NCBI GenBank assembly: GCA_004561545.1
Contig: SFVK01000013.1
Location: 1-56,810, forward strand
Origin: a bacterium
GTDB lineage: Bacteria > Bacillota > Clostridia > Oscillospirales > Ruminococcaceae
Direction of reading: 5' to 3'
DNA length: 56,810 nucleotides
Both the position numbers and the translations under genes were made by a program. Position 1 is the stretch's first letter. Every line of letters begins with the position of its first letter. Below the pieces are notes generated by a model that saw only the letters and a list, made by a program, of their open reading frames with translations, had not been told where the DNA came from and did no database searches. Of the stretch, positions 8,486-17,244 are shown in pieces.

Positions 8486-8724
8486 AAGGCCAACTGGTAC
8501 GCTCCAAGGCAGGGCGGGACAAAACCCGCACCTTTGCCGTTCTGGATGTGGAGGGCGGGATGCTGATCCTTGCCGACGGGACCCACCGCAGTGTGGATCG
8601 CCCCAAGCGCAAAAAGATCCGCCATGTTGCCCCCACCGCCACCGTTCTTGGCAACGAGCTTCTGAAAAGCGACCAACCGCTCAGCGACGCGATCAAGGCG
8701 TATGACGCCGAACATCCGTTCTGA
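8473..8724 (+). CDS. KOW domain-containing RNA-binding protein
   Basis: An 83-residue protein lying between map and infA. The start is set at ATG 8473 by GGGAGGAA just upstream, inside the end of map. The N-terminal DFVKGQLVRSKAGRDKTRTF is a KOW-like fold resembling the archaeal/eukaryotic L14e start, followed by a basic RPKRKKIRH stretch. Genes of this kind are common at this operon position in Clostridia and probably act in ribosome assembly or translation, but the exact role is not known to me. Confidence 0.75.
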   Translation: MDFVKGQLVRSKAGRDKTRTFAVLDVEGGMLILADGTHRSVDRPKRKKIRHVAPTATVLGNELLKSDQPLSDAIKAYDAEHPF

Positions 8725-8749
8725 ATGAACCTTCAAGGAGGCAATCAGC

Positions 8750-8986
8750 TTGTCTAAAGAAGATGTCATCGAAGTAGAAGGCGTCGTCCGCGAGGCTATG
8801 CCCAATACTGTGTTCAAGGTCGAGCTGCTCACAAAAGAGGGCAAGCCCAACGGCCACACGGTGCTGGCGCACATCTCCGGCAAACTGCGGACCAACTTCA
8901 TCCGCATCCTGCCCGGCGACAAAGTCACCATGGAGATGTCCCCCTACGACCTGACCAAAGCCCGGATCACCTGGCGCTCCAAATAA
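8750..8986 (+). CDS. infA: Translation initiation factor IF-1
   Basis: IF-1 is an OB-fold protein that blocks the 30S A site during initiation. The 78-residue protein reads MSKEDVIEVEGVVREAMPNT and contains GKLRTNFIRILPGDKV. It starts with TTG at 8750 behind AAGGAGG (8735-8741). Its place before rpmJ and rpsM is standard. Confidence 0.95.
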   Translation: MSKEDVIEVEGVVREAMPNTVFKVELLTKEGKPNGHTVLAHISGKLRTNFIRILPGDKVTMEMSPYDLTKARITWRSK

Positions 8987-9019
8987 GCGCCTTGTGTTTG
9001 ATAGAAGGAGGTTAACATC

Positions 9020-9133
9020 ATGAAGGTAAAACCTTCCGTGAAACCCATCTGCGAAAAGTGCAAGGTTATCAAGCGCAAAGGGCGCGTGATGATCATTTGC
9101 TCCAACCCCAAGCATAAGCAGCGTCAGGGCTAA
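9020..9133 (+). CDS. rpmJ: 50S ribosomal protein L36
   Basis: A 37-residue zinc protein of the 50S subunit. It reads MKVKPSVKPICEKCKVIKRK and ends with CSNPKHKQRQG; the zinc ligands are Cys11, Cys14, Cys27 and His32. Ribosome binding site AAGGAGG at 9005-9011. Short, but unmistakable. Confidence 0.96.
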   Translation: MKVKPSVKPICEKCKVIKRKGRVMIICSNPKHKQRQG

Positions 9134-9247
9134 AGGTCCGCGGCCAGACCGCGGAAACCGTACCCAAAACGCTTGGGGGCCAAGTGCGTAGATTCCCGGC
9201 GCAGGCCCCGACACAGGACATGGGATGTTATCTAATGGAGGTGCTTT
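9134..9247 (+). other. Structured rpmJ-rpsM spacer
   Basis: A 114-nt gap inside the operon. It contains a strong hairpin, CCGCGG pairing with CCGCGG around 9138-9158, then GC-rich sequence, and ends with GGAGGTG before rpsM. In Escherichia coli S4 represses translation from the rpsM leader. A similar role here is only a guess; no T-run follows the hairpin. Confidence 0.35.
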
Positions 9248-9619
9248 ATGGCACGTATTGCTGGTGTTGATCTGCCTCGCGAGAAGCGGATCGAGGTTGG
9301 TCTGACTTATGTTTATGGTATCGGTCAGAGCACTGCTGACGAGATCCTCGCCGGCACCGGAATTAACCCGGATACCCGCGTCAAGGATCTGTCCGCTGAG
9401 GATGAAGCCAAGATCCGTGACTACATCGACAAAAACAACATCATCGTTGAGGGCGATCTCCGCCGGAACGTTGCGCTGGACATCAAGCGTCTGACCGAAA
9501 TCCAGTGCTATCGTGGCGTCCGCCATCGCAAGGGCCTGCCTTGCCGCGGCCAGCGCACTAAGACCAATGCGCGTACCTGCAAAGGTCCCAAGCGCACTGT
9601 CGCAAACAAGAAGAAGTAA
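9248..9619 (+). CDS. rpsM: 30S ribosomal protein S13
   Basis: S13 forms bridges between the 30S head and the 50S subunit and touches P-site tRNA. It has 123 residues, starting MARIAGVDLPREKRIEVGLT and ending with the conserved GLPCRGQRTKTNARTCKGP-type tail. ATGGAGGTGC ribosome binding site. Confidence 0.97.
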   Translation: MARIAGVDLPREKRIEVGLTYVYGIGQSTADEILAGTGINPDTRVKDLSAEDEAKIRDYIDKNNIIVEGDLRRNVALDIKRLTEIQCYRGVRHRKGLPCRGQRTKTNARTCKGPKRTVANKKK

Positions 9620-9631
9620 GGAGGAACTGAA

Positions 9632-10039
9632 ATGGCTGCTACGAAAGCAAGTGCGGTTCGTTCTGCCCGCACCAAGAAGAAAGAGCGCAAGAATATTGCT
9701 GCCGGTACTGCTCATATCCAGAGCACGTTCAACAACACCATCGTGACCATCACCGATCCCCAGGGCAACACCGTTTCCTGGTGCAGCACGGGCGCTCTGA
9801 ATTTCCGCGGCTCCCGCAAGAGCACTCCTTACGCTGCCCAGTCTGCCGCCGAAGTCGCCGCCAAGGCCGCGATGGAGCACGGCATGAAGACCGTTGAGGT
9901 CTACGTCAAGGGCCCGGGTTCCGGGCGTGAGAGCGCGATCCGCGCCCTGCAGGCCACCGGCCTGGAGGTCACCATGATCCGCGACGTCACCCCGATCCCC
10001 CACAACGGCTGCCGCCCGCCCAAGCGCCGCCGCATTTGA
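9632..10039 (+). CDS. rpsK: 30S ribosomal protein S11
   Basis: S11 lies on the 30S platform near the mRNA exit. The 135-residue protein has AHIQSTFNNTIVTITDPQGN and the C-terminal TPIPHNGCRPPKRRRI signature. AAGGAGGA ribosome binding site, 12 nt after rpsM. Confidence 0.97.
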   Translation: MAATKASAVRSARTKKKERKNIAAGTAHIQSTFNNTIVTITDPQGNTVSWCSTGALNFRGSRKSTPYAAQSAAEVAAKAAMEHGMKTVEVYVKGPGSGRESAIRALQATGLEVTMIRDVTPIPHNGCRPPKRRRI

Positions 10040-10059
10040 TTGAAGGAGGAAACTGAATT

Positions 10060-10662
10060 ATGGCAAAAAATACTCAGCCGATCGCAAAGCGTTGCAAGGC
10101 TCTCGGCATTTCTCCTGCAGTCATGGGCTATGCCAAGAAGAACACCACCCGTAACTCCAACGGCAACTTCCGCAAGAAGAAGTCTGAGTACGCCACCCAG
10201 ATGCAGGAAAAGCAGAAGCTGAAGTTCATCTACGGCGTTCTGGAGAAGCAGTTCTCCAATTACTTCGAGGAAGCTTCCCGCCGTCCCGGCCAGGCCGGTG
10301 AGAACCTGCTCCAGCTGCTGGAGTGCCGTCTGGACAACGTGGTTTTCCGTCTGGGCTATGCTTCCACCCGCCGCGACGCCCGTCAGCTCGTGTCCCACAA
10401 CCACTTCACCGTCAACGGCAAGCGGGTCAACATCCCCTCTTACCAGGTGAAGGCCGGCGATGTGATCGAGGTCGTCGAGGGCAGCCGCAAGATCGAGAAG
10501 TTCGCCAAACTGACCGGCGCCGATGCCGCCGTCGTTGCTCTGCCCGGCTGGCTGAGCCGCGAGACCGGCACCCTGAAGGGCGTTGTTACCCGTCTGCCTG
10601 AGCGCAGCGATATCGATTACGAGGTTCAGGAACACCTCATCGTCGAGTTGTACTCCAAGTAA
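10060..10662 (+). CDS. rpsD: 30S ribosomal protein S4
   Basis: S4 nucleates 30S assembly and is an autogenous regulator in several bacteria. It has 200 residues: an N-terminal rRNA-binding part without the zinc cysteines, then the S4 domain near residues 90-150 (ECRLDNVVFRLGYASTRRDA). Ribosome binding site AAGGAGGA. Confidence 0.96.
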   Translation: MAKNTQPIAKRCKALGISPAVMGYAKKNTTRNSNGNFRKKKSEYATQMQEKQKLKFIYGVLEKQFSNYFEEASRRPGQAGENLLQLLECRLDNVVFRLGYASTRRDARQLVSHNHFTVNGKRVNIPSYQVKAGDVIEVVEGSRKIEKFAKLTGADAAVVALPGWLSRETGTLKGVVTRLPERSDIDYEVQEHLIVELYSK

Positions 10663-10694
10663 GCTCTCTTTTCTACCGAAATTTTTTACAAACC

Positions 10695-10720
10695 TGCGGC
10701 CTTTCCGGCCGCGGGCTGAT
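10695..10720 (+). other. Hairpin between rpsD and rpoA
   Basis: An inverted repeat, CTGCGGCC facing GGCCGCGG with a short TTTCC loop, lies in the 72-nt rpsD-rpoA gap. No T-run follows it, so it is probably a processing or stability element and not a terminator. Confidence 0.4.
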
Positions 10721-10734
10721 CAAGGAGGGTTTTT

Positions 10735-11694
10735 ATGATGGAGATTGAACGCCCCAAGATCGAGACGGCCAACCTTTCGCCGGATGGCCGCTATGGTAAG
10801 TTCGTCGTGGAGCCGCTGGAACGCGGCTTTGGCACCACGCTGGGCAACAGCCTGCGTCGTGTGCTGCTCTCCAGTCTGCCCGGTGTGGCAGTGACCAGTG
10901 TGAAGATTGACGGCGTTGTGCATGAATTCTCGGTGATCGAGGGCGTGCGCGAAGATGTGACCGAGATCGTCCTGAACCTCAAGGGCATTGCCGCCAAGAT
11001 CTACGGCGACGGCCCCAAGACCGTTCGCGTTGAGGCGGTCGGCCCGTGCGAAGTCACGGCCGGCAGCATCAAGCAGGGGGATGACCTGGAGATTCTCAAC
11101 CCCGAGTGGCATATCGCCACCCTGGGCGAGGGCGCCAAGCTGGTGATGGAGCTGACCTTTGATAAGGGCCGTGGCTATGTTCCCGCAGAGCGCAACAAAC
11201 AGGCACTGATCGAAAAGAATGACATCACCACCCTTCCGGTGGACAGCATCTATACCCCGGTGCTCAAGTGCAACTACGCGGTGGAAAACACCCGCGTCGG
11301 CCAGATCACCGACTACGATAAGCTGACCATCGAGGTTTGGACCGATGGAACCATCAGCGCGCAGGAGGCCCTGAGCCTGTCTGCCCGCGTCCTGACGGAG
11401 CATCTGAACCTGTTTGTCAACCTGTGCGATGAAGCCGCCGAGACCGAAATCATGGTCGAAAACGACGAGAAGGGCAAGGAAAAGGCCCTTGAGATGACCA
11501 TTGAGGAGCTGGACCTGAGCGTCCGTTCCTTCAACTGCCTCAAGCGTGCCGGCATCAACACCGTGGGCGACCTCGTGAACAAGAGCGAGGATGACATGAT
11601 GAAGGTGCGCAACCTTGGCCGCAAGAGCCTGGAGGAAGTCATGGCAAAGCTGGACAGCCTGGGCTTTACGCTTACCAAAGACGAAGACAACTGA
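10735..11694 (+). CDS. rpoA: DNA-directed RNA polymerase alpha subunit
   Basis: Alpha dimerises to start RNA polymerase assembly. The N-terminal domain shows GRYGKFVVEPLERGFGTTLG near residues 20-40 and NSLRRVLLSSLPGVAVTSVK after it. The C-terminal domain (about 247-319) has the SVRSFNCLKRAGINTVGDLV DNA- and factor-binding fold. 319 residues. ATG 10738 is an equally possible start. AAGGAGG ribosome binding site. Confidence 0.97.
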   Translation: MMEIERPKIETANLSPDGRYGKFVVEPLERGFGTTLGNSLRRVLLSSLPGVAVTSVKIDGVVHEFSVIEGVREDVTEIVLNLKGIAAKIYGDGPKTVRVEAVGPCEVTAGSIKQGDDLEILNPEWHIATLGEGAKLVMELTFDKGRGYVPAERNKQALIEKNDITTLPVDSIYTPVLKCNYAVENTRVGQITDYDKLTIEVWTDGTISAQEALSLSARVLTEHLNLFVNLCDEAAETEIMVENDEKGKEKALEMTIEELDLSVRSFNCLKRAGINTVGDLVNKSEDDMMKVRNLGRKSLEEVMAKLDSLGFTLTKDEDN

Positions 11695-11716
11695 TTTTGT
11701 AAAGGAGTGAAACGGA

Positions 11717-12058
11717 ATGCCCGGTACTAGAAAGCTCGGCCGCGCTACCGACAGCCGCAACGCGATGCTGCGTGCGATGGTCACTTATCTGTTCGAGAAC
11801 GGCAAGATCGAGACCACCGTTACCCGCGCCAAGGAAGTTCGTGCCATGGCCGACAAGATGGTCACCCTCGGCAAGAGCGGCGATCTGCATGCCAAGCGTC
11901 AGATTTTCAGCTACATCACCAAAGAGGATGTGGCCAAGAAGGTTATGGACGTCTACGCTGCCAAGTACGCTGACCGCAACGGCGGTTACACCCGCGTCAT
12001 CAAGACCGGTGTCCGCCGCGGCGACGCCGCCGAAATGGCCATCATCGAACTGGTCTGA
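11717..12058 (+). CDS. rplQ: 50S ribosomal protein L17
   Basis: L17 lies at the tunnel exit of the 50S subunit. The 113-residue protein has the signature MPGTRKLGRATDSRNAMLRA and ends RRGDAAEMAIIELV. Last gene of the operon, followed 25 nt later by a terminator. AAAGGAG ribosome binding site. Confidence 0.97.
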   Translation: MPGTRKLGRATDSRNAMLRAMVTYLFENGKIETTVTRAKEVRAMADKMVTLGKSGDLHAKRQIFSYITKEDVAKKVMDVYAAKYADRNGGYTRVIKTGVRRGDAAEMAIIELV

Positions 12059-12083
12059 TTGACGGATATCCCTACAACATTCA

Positions 12084-12116
12084 GGCACCTGCCCACACCG
12101 GCGGGTGCCTTTTTTG
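12084..12116 (+). terminator. Terminator of the ribosomal protein operon
   Basis: Stem GGCACCTGCC (12084-12093) pairs with GGCGGGTGCC (12100-12109, one G-U pair), followed by a run of six T. It ends the long transcript that enters the window from the left. Confidence 0.9.
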
Positions 12117-12333
12117 TTGACCCGCATATTCGGACATGGCCGCTTGGAGGAATGAATCCTACGCACCATGGCAAAACTTGTTTAAGGCCCTGTTTATGGT
12201 ACTGGATTTTTTGCCCCCGGGGGAAATCTTCCGCTTCCTTGTTAAAACGCACAGAATTTTTTGATCATGGAAAGTTCATCAATGTGCAAAGCGCGGAAAA
12301 TTACACTAAGGCGGAAAAAAAGGAAAATAAGGG

Positions 12334-12362
12334 CTGATTTTGTCGTTCTCCTGTGATAAAAT
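12334..12362 (+). promoter_or_regulatory. Likely promoter of the PRPP synthetase gene
   Basis: An extended -10 (TGATAAAAT, 12354-12362) lies 17 nt after a weak -35 (CTGATT, 12334-12339), 68 nt before the start codon. The rest of the 12117-12430 gap is AT-rich with no coding sequence; it also holds a GC palindrome around 12212-12224. Confidence 0.5.
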
Positions 12363-12429
12363 AGAATCACTCGGTGCGGCTGTGCGCTGCATTCATTACG
12401 AAGAACAACTGAATGAAGGAGCAACTGTT

Positions 12430-13599
12430 ATGGCTGAACAAACTCTTGGTCCTCGTGACTTCTTTGCCAAGGAAGCCGCGATTGCCGACCTGGCTCTGCT
12501 GGCCTGCCCCGGCGCAGAGGAACTTTGCAAGCTGGTGGACGGGCATCTTGTCCGTTGGGCCCGCGAGGTTGGCATGGATGTGGATACCTTCATCATTCCG
12601 TCGGACTGCCCCCGCTTCCAGTCCGGCGACGCCAAGGGACTGGTGAAAGCATCCACCCGCGGCGATGATGTCTATATCTTTGTGGACCCGGGCAACTACA
12701 GTGTGACTTACAATCTGTTTGGATATGAAAACCACCTCTCTCCCGACGACCACTTCCAGAATTTGATCCGCCTGATCCAGGCTGTTTCCGGCCGGGCCCA
12801 CCGCATCAGCGTCATCATGCCCAGCCTGTACGGCGGGCGCCAGCATCGCCGCATCAGCCGCGAAAGTCTGGACTGTGCCTATGCGCTCCAGCAGCTGCGG
12901 GCCATGGGGGTCAAGAACATTATCACCTTTGACGCCCATGACCCCCGCGTGATGAACGCCGTGCCCCTCATGAGCTTTGACAACGTGATGCCCACCTATC
13001 AGGTTCTCAAATGCCTGCTCCATCATGTGCCCGATGTCAATTTTGACAAGGACCATTTCCTGGTGGTCTCCCCCGATGAGGGCGCCATGAACCGCAATAT
13101 GTATTACTCCAGTGTTTTGGGCTGCAACCTGGGTATGTTCTACAAGCGCCGGGATTACACCCGCGTCGTCAATGGCCGCAACCCCATCGTCGCTCATGAG
13201 TATCTGGGTGAGGATGTCAAGGGCAAGGATGTCTTTATCGCCGATGATATCATCGCCTCCGGCGAGTCCATGCTGGATATCGGCTATGAGCTGAAGATGC
13301 GGGGGGCCAAGAACATCTTTACCTGCGCCACCTTCCCGCTGTTCACCGCCGGCCTGGACAAGTTCGACAAGGCCTATAATGATGGCATCATCAAGGCGGT
13401 TCTGGGCACCAACCTGACCTACCGCAAGCCGGAGCTGCTCTCCCGCGAGTGGTACTATGATGTGGATATGTCCAAGTACACCGCCTACTTCATCGCGGCC
13501 ATCAACCACGATATGAGCGTTTCCAGCATCATTGATCCCATGTCCAAGATCCGCGCCCTTCTGGATAAACACGGTATTCCCGTGGGCAACCAGGAATAA
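12430..13599 (+). CDS. prs: Ribose-phosphate pyrophosphokinase, long divergent form
   Basis: Makes PRPP from ribose 5-phosphate and ATP for purine, pyrimidine, NAD, histidine and tryptophan synthesis. The family fold is seen in FDAHDPRVMNAVPLMSFDN (near residue 166), where most family members have FDLHAxQIQGFF, and in the PRPP loop ADDIIASGES (near 270-279). At 389 residues it is about 70 longer than the usual enzyme and the loop differs from the common DDMIDTAGT, so it belongs to a divergent branch seen in Clostridia. The start is ATG 12430, set by GAAGGAG at 12415-12421. Monocistronic: own promoter upstream and a hairpin after the stop. Confidence 0.85.
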   Translation: MAEQTLGPRDFFAKEAAIADLALLACPGAEELCKLVDGHLVRWAREVGMDVDTFIIPSDCPRFQSGDAKGLVKASTRGDDVYIFVDPGNYSVTYNLFGYENHLSPDDHFQNLIRLIQAVSGRAHRISVIMPSLYGGRQHRRISRESLDCAYALQQLRAMGVKNIITFDAHDPRVMNAVPLMSFDNVMPTYQVLKCLLHHVPDVNFDKDHFLVVSPDEGAMNRNMYYSSVLGCNLGMFYKRRDYTRVVNGRNPIVAHEYLGEDVKGKDVFIADDIIASGESMLDIGYELKMRGAKNIFTCATFPLFTAGLDKFDKAYNDGIIKAVLGTNLTYRKPELLSREWYYDVDMSKYTAYFIAAINHDMSVSSIIDPMSKIRALLDKHGIPVGNQE

Positions 13600-13619
13600 A
13601 ATCAACAAAAGGAACTTTG

Positions 13620-13660
13620 GTTTGCCTGCGGTTTGCTGCCGCAGGCAAACTGTTGCATTT
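13620..13660 (+). terminator. Hairpin terminator after prs
   Basis: A perfect 12-bp stem, GTTTGCCTGCGG (13620-13631) with CCGCAGGCAAAC (13639-13650), loop of seven. The tail TGTTGCATTT is only moderately T-rich, so termination may be partial. Confidence 0.7.
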
Positions 13661-13715
13661 GGGCGGGATCGCTCTTTGGATAAATTGGATGATTCATTGA
13701 AGGAGGAATCTGTTT

Positions 13716-15113
13716 ATGTCTCCCATGGAAAAATTGAAATCCCTGGTGGCCGGCAAAAAGGTCGCCTTCATTGGCGCGGGCGTCAGCCACAAGCCCTGCA
13801 TCACCATGTTTGCGGATCTTGGCGCCGAGATCACTCTCTGCGACCAGAAAAAATCCATCGAGGATTTTGGCGACTATGCCGAAACCCTGCGCAGACGGAA
13901 CGTTAAGCTCAGCCTGGGCGAACACTACACCGACGGATTTGCCGGGCAGGACATCATCATGCGCACCCCCGGCTATGAGTACTTCAAGCCCGCTCTGCAG
14001 GCCGCCAAACAGGCCGGCGCGATGGTCACCAGTGAGGTGGAGCTGTTCTTTGAGCTCTGCCCCTGCGAGATTGTCGCCGTGACCGGTTCCGACGGCAAGA
14101 CTACTACCACCACCCTCATTGCCAAGATGTTTGAGGCGGCCGGACGCAAGGTATTCCTGGGCGGCAACATCGGCGCCGCGCTGCTTCCCCAGCTGCCCGA
14201 CGTCACCCCCGGCGACGTGGCGGTGGTGGAGCTTTCCAGCTTCCAGCTCATCAGTATGCGCCGCAGCCCCAAGGTGGCGGTTGTGACCAACGTCACCCCC
14301 AACCATCTGGACCACCACAAGGATATGCAGGAGTATATCGACGCCAAGCGCAATATTCTGCTGTGGCAGGAGCCGCCCTGCCGCGCCGTTCTGGGGTTTG
14401 AAAACGATGTCTCCCGCGGGATGGCCGCCGACTGCAAGGGCGAACAGGTCTGGTTCACCCGCCTTCATGAGACGGACCACGGCGCCTTCCTCCGGGAGAG
14501 CGATGACACCCTCTGCTACGCTGAGAACGGCGTGGTCACCCCCGTCCTGCCCCGCGCCGAGGTCAAGCTGCGCGGCCTGCACAACGTGGAAAACCTGTTG
14601 GCCGCCATTGCCGCCGTCTGGGGCCGCGTTCCCGTGGAGGCCATGCGCCAGGTGGGCTCCACCTTCACCGGCGTGGAGCACCGCATCGAGCCGGTCCGCG
14701 TTCTGGACGGCGTGACCTACTACAATGACTCCATTGCCACCAGCCCCACCCGCACCATTGCCGGCCTGCGCAGCTTTGACCAGAAGATCATCCTGATCGC
14801 GGGCGGCTATGACAAAAAGATCCCCTATGAGCCGCTGGCTCCCGAGATCCTTGCCCACGTCAAGGTCCTGGTCCTGATGGGAGCCACCGGCCCCCGCATC
14901 GAGGCGGCCCTGCGCGCTCTGCCGGACTTCCATGAGGGGGATGTGACCATCCTCCATGCGCAGGATATGCCGGACGCTGTCAACCAGGCCCGCGCCGCCG
15001 CGCATCCCGGCGACGTGGTCAGCCTTTCCCCCGCATCGGCCTCCTTTGACAAGTACCCCAACTTTGAGGCCCGCGGCCGGGAGTATAAGGAAATTGTGCG
15101 CAGCCTCAAATAA
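13716..15113 (+). CDS. murD: UDP-N-acetylmuramoylalanine-D-glutamate ligase
   Basis: Adds D-glutamate to UDP-MurNAc-L-alanine in the cytosolic part of peptidoglycan synthesis. The ATP-binding loop GSDGKTTTT lies near residues 124-132, and the central Mur ligase domain shows NVTPNHLDHHKDMQEYIDAK. The C-terminal domain has GGYDKKIPYEPLAPE and SPASASFDKYPNFEARG, the MurD signature. 465 residues, a normal length. AAGGAGGA ribosome binding site. It lies outside any dcw cluster visible here. Confidence 0.94.
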   Translation: MSPMEKLKSLVAGKKVAFIGAGVSHKPCITMFADLGAEITLCDQKKSIEDFGDYAETLRRRNVKLSLGEHYTDGFAGQDIIMRTPGYEYFKPALQAAKQAGAMVTSEVELFFELCPCEIVAVTGSDGKTTTTTLIAKMFEAAGRKVFLGGNIGAALLPQLPDVTPGDVAVVELSSFQLISMRRSPKVAVVTNVTPNHLDHHKDMQEYIDAKRNILLWQEPPCRAVLGFENDVSRGMAADCKGEQVWFTRLHETDHGAFLRESDDTLCYAENGVVTPVLPRAEVKLRGLHNVENLLAAIAAVWGRVPVEAMRQVGSTFTGVEHRIEPVRVLDGVTYYNDSIATSPTRTIAGLRSFDQKIILIAGGYDKKIPYEPLAPEILAHVKVLVLMGATGPRIEAALRALPDFHEGDVTILHAQDMPDAVNQARAAAHPGDVVSLSPASASFDKYPNFEARGREYKEIVRSLK

Positions 15114-15130
15114 AACACAGGAGAAACCCA

Positions 15131-15892
15131 ATGGTTCAGGCAGTTTCCACATCCGGGCAAAAACAGGCGTTTGCCGCCGCCATTGCGGGTCGGCCCTATT
15201 TTCAGGCCCTTCTGGGGCGGGATCTGGCCCTCTGGGCGGACAATCCCGGCGCCCCCACCCGGCTGTTCACGGTGGACCGGGCGGCGCTGGCGGTGGGGGG
15301 AACTACGGCCCAGCTTTGCGGGGAACCCGGCGACTGGGAGGAGCTGGGCAGCTTTCTCCGCTTTGTGGGGGTTCAGGCGCTGACCACCTCCCGGGTTCCT
15401 CCCGCCGGCTGGCTTCTGCGGCGGAATCTTTTTCTCTACGGCCTGCCTGCCGGGTGCGCTCTGCCCACGCTCCCGCCGCCTTCAGGTCTGACGCTGGACC
15501 GGGCGCCGTCGGTGAACGCCATTGCGCAGGAGCTGTTTTCTGACCGCCCGGAGCGGCGGGACCATTTTTACTCCGAAACCTGCACCGCTCTGGCCCACGG
15601 GTTCGCCCGTGTTGTGGCGCTTCGGGACCCGGAGGGCCGCATGGTCAGCACCGTCGGCGCCTACGCCATGGCGAACGGGGAAGCCTATCTGGCCATGGGG
15701 GAGACCATGGCCCCGCTGCGGGGCCGGGGCATTGGCGGCTGGCTGATTCCCACGCTGGCCAACGAGCTGGCAGGGGAGGGGTGGAATGTGACCTTCCTCT
15801 GTGAGGAATCCCGCCGGCACTTTTATGAGCGCCTGGGGTTCGCCCCGATGGGCCAATACGGACAATATGAAATGAAAACAACAGGAATTTGA
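15131..15892 (+). CDS. GNAT family N-acetyltransferase
   Basis: A 253-residue protein. The C-terminal part (about 140-250) has the GNAT acetyl-CoA loop, read here as LRGRGIGGWLIPTLANEL near residue 197, and ends with the typical RRHFYERLGFAPMG. The N-terminal 120 residues are variable and not recognised. The substrate is unknown. CAGGAGAAA ribosome binding site; 17 nt after murD and one base before the next gene, so probably in one transcript with both. Confidence 0.8.
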   Translation: MVQAVSTSGQKQAFAAAIAGRPYFQALLGRDLALWADNPGAPTRLFTVDRAALAVGGTTAQLCGEPGDWEELGSFLRFVGVQALTTSRVPPAGWLLRRNLFLYGLPAGCALPTLPPPSGLTLDRAPSVNAIAQELFSDRPERRDHFYSETCTALAHGFARVVALRDPEGRMVSTVGAYAMANGEAYLAMGETMAPLRGRGIGGWLIPTLANELAGEGWNVTFLCEESRRHFYERLGFAPMGQYGQYEMKTTGI

Positions 15893-15893
15893 T

Positions 15894-17150
15894 ATGATCG
15901 AACAATTCTATGATCTGAACCCTCGGGTCCTTGATCTGGACCGCAAAGCGCTGGAGCTTTGCCGGGAACCCTTCGCCAGGCTGGAGGAAATCCGGGATTA
16001 CAACCAGCTCAAAATGCTCCGCGCCTTCACCGACTGCGGCGTGGAGGCCCGCCATTTTCTGGGCTCCACCGGCTATGGGGTGTGGGATGACAGCCGCAAC
16101 AAGCTGGAGGAAGTGTTCTCCCGCTGTATGGGGGCCGAGGACGCTCTGGTCCGCCCCCAGTTTATGAGCGGCACCCACACGCTGACGGTGGCGCTCTTTG
16201 GCCTGCTGCGCACCGGCGATACCCTGTTGGCCGCCACCGGCCGCCCCTATGATACACTGGAGGGGGTCATCGGTATCGGCGAGGCGGGCAGGGGCTGCGG
16301 AACGCTGCGGGAGTTTGGCGTCCACTATGACGAGGTCCCCCTGCTGCCCGATCAGACCCCCGACTACGCGGCGATTGCGCAGCACGCCAAAACCGCCACG
16401 GTGGTGCATATCCAGCGCAGCCGGGGCTATACCCAGCGCAACGCCTTTGACCTGGCGACCATCCAGAAGGTGGCGGATACCGCCCGCCAAGCCAACCCCA
16501 ATGCGGTGATTTTTGTGGACAACTGCTATGGGGAGTTCACGCAGAAGCAGGAGCCCCTTGCCGCAGGTGCCGACATCATCGCCGGCAGCTTCATCAAAAA
16601 CCCCGGTGGCGGCATCACCCCCACCGGCGGCTATATCGCAGGGCGGGCGGATCTGGTGGAAAAGATCAGCCACCGTTTCACCGCCCCCGGCATCGGCAAG
16701 GACTTGGGCTGCACCCAGGACAGCCTGCGGGATACCTTCCTGGGCTTTTACTACGCCCCCGGCGTTGTGTGCGAGGCGCTCAAAACCGCAGTTTACGCCC
16801 AGTGCCTTCTGGAACTGGCGGGTGTCCATCCCATCCCGCGCTATACCGAGGATCACAACGATATTGTGACCTGTTTTGACTCGGGCAGCGCGGCGGCACT
16901 CCAGGGGTTCTGCGCGGGAATCCAGTCCTGCAGCCCGGTGGACAGCCTGGTGACCCCCGAACCGGCGGACGAGCCGGGCTATACCGATCAGGTGGTCATG
17001 GCCTCCGGTTCCTTCACCGAGGGCAGCACCATCGAGATCAGCTGCGATGGCCCCATGCGCGCCCCCTATACCTGTTACCTGCAGGGCGGCGTCAACTTTA
17101 CGGCGGGCCGCGCGGCGGTGCTCAACGCGGTGCAAAAAGCCTTTTTCTGA
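15894..17150 (+). CDS. Methionine gamma-lyase-like PLP enzyme (aluminium-resistance family)
   Basis: A 418-residue fold-type I PLP enzyme of the family annotated as aluminium resistance or methionine gamma-lyase-related (YnbB-like). The likely PLP lysine is near residue 234 in GSFIKNPGGGITPTGGYI; VFVDNCYGEF before it supplies the PLP-contacting aspartate. GSTGYGVWDDSRNKLEEVF near residue 60 is typical of the family. Its true substrate is not established. Starts one base after the GNAT gene and ends at a strong terminator. Confidence 0.83.
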   Translation: MIEQFYDLNPRVLDLDRKALELCREPFARLEEIRDYNQLKMLRAFTDCGVEARHFLGSTGYGVWDDSRNKLEEVFSRCMGAEDALVRPQFMSGTHTLTVALFGLLRTGDTLLAATGRPYDTLEGVIGIGEAGRGCGTLREFGVHYDEVPLLPDQTPDYAAIAQHAKTATVVHIQRSRGYTQRNAFDLATIQKVADTARQANPNAVIFVDNCYGEFTQKQEPLAAGADIIAGSFIKNPGGGITPTGGYIAGRADLVEKISHRFTAPGIGKDLGCTQDSLRDTFLGFYYAPGVVCEALKTAVYAQCLLELAGVHPIPRYTEDHNDIVTCFDSGSAAALQGFCAGIQSCSPVDSLVTPEPADEPGYTDQVVMASGSFTEGSTIEISCDGPMRAPYTCYLQGGVNFTAGRAAVLNAVQKAFF

Positions 17151-17163
17151 CCCGGTTTGCTCC

Positions 17164-17202
17164 CGGCGCAATCCAGAAAAGCGGATTGCGCCGTTTTATT
17201 TT
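17164..17202 (+). terminator. Terminator of the murD-GNAT-lyase unit
   Basis: An 11-bp perfect stem, CGGCGCAATCC (17164-17174) with GGATTGCGCCG (17183-17193), followed by TTTTATTTT. Confidence 0.93.
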
Positions 17203-17244
17203 GGCCATCCGCGCAAAATATGTGCATTCTTTACAGAAATGTCG

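Noticed and set aside
12212..12224. GCCCCCGGGGG palindrome flanked by T-rich and A-rich sequence
   Set aside because: No room for a loop in a terminator hairpin and no gene end beside it.
12059..12337. A 92-codon plus-strand open frame after rplQ
   Set aside because: It runs through the rplQ terminator, overlaps the rplQ stop and has no ribosome binding site.
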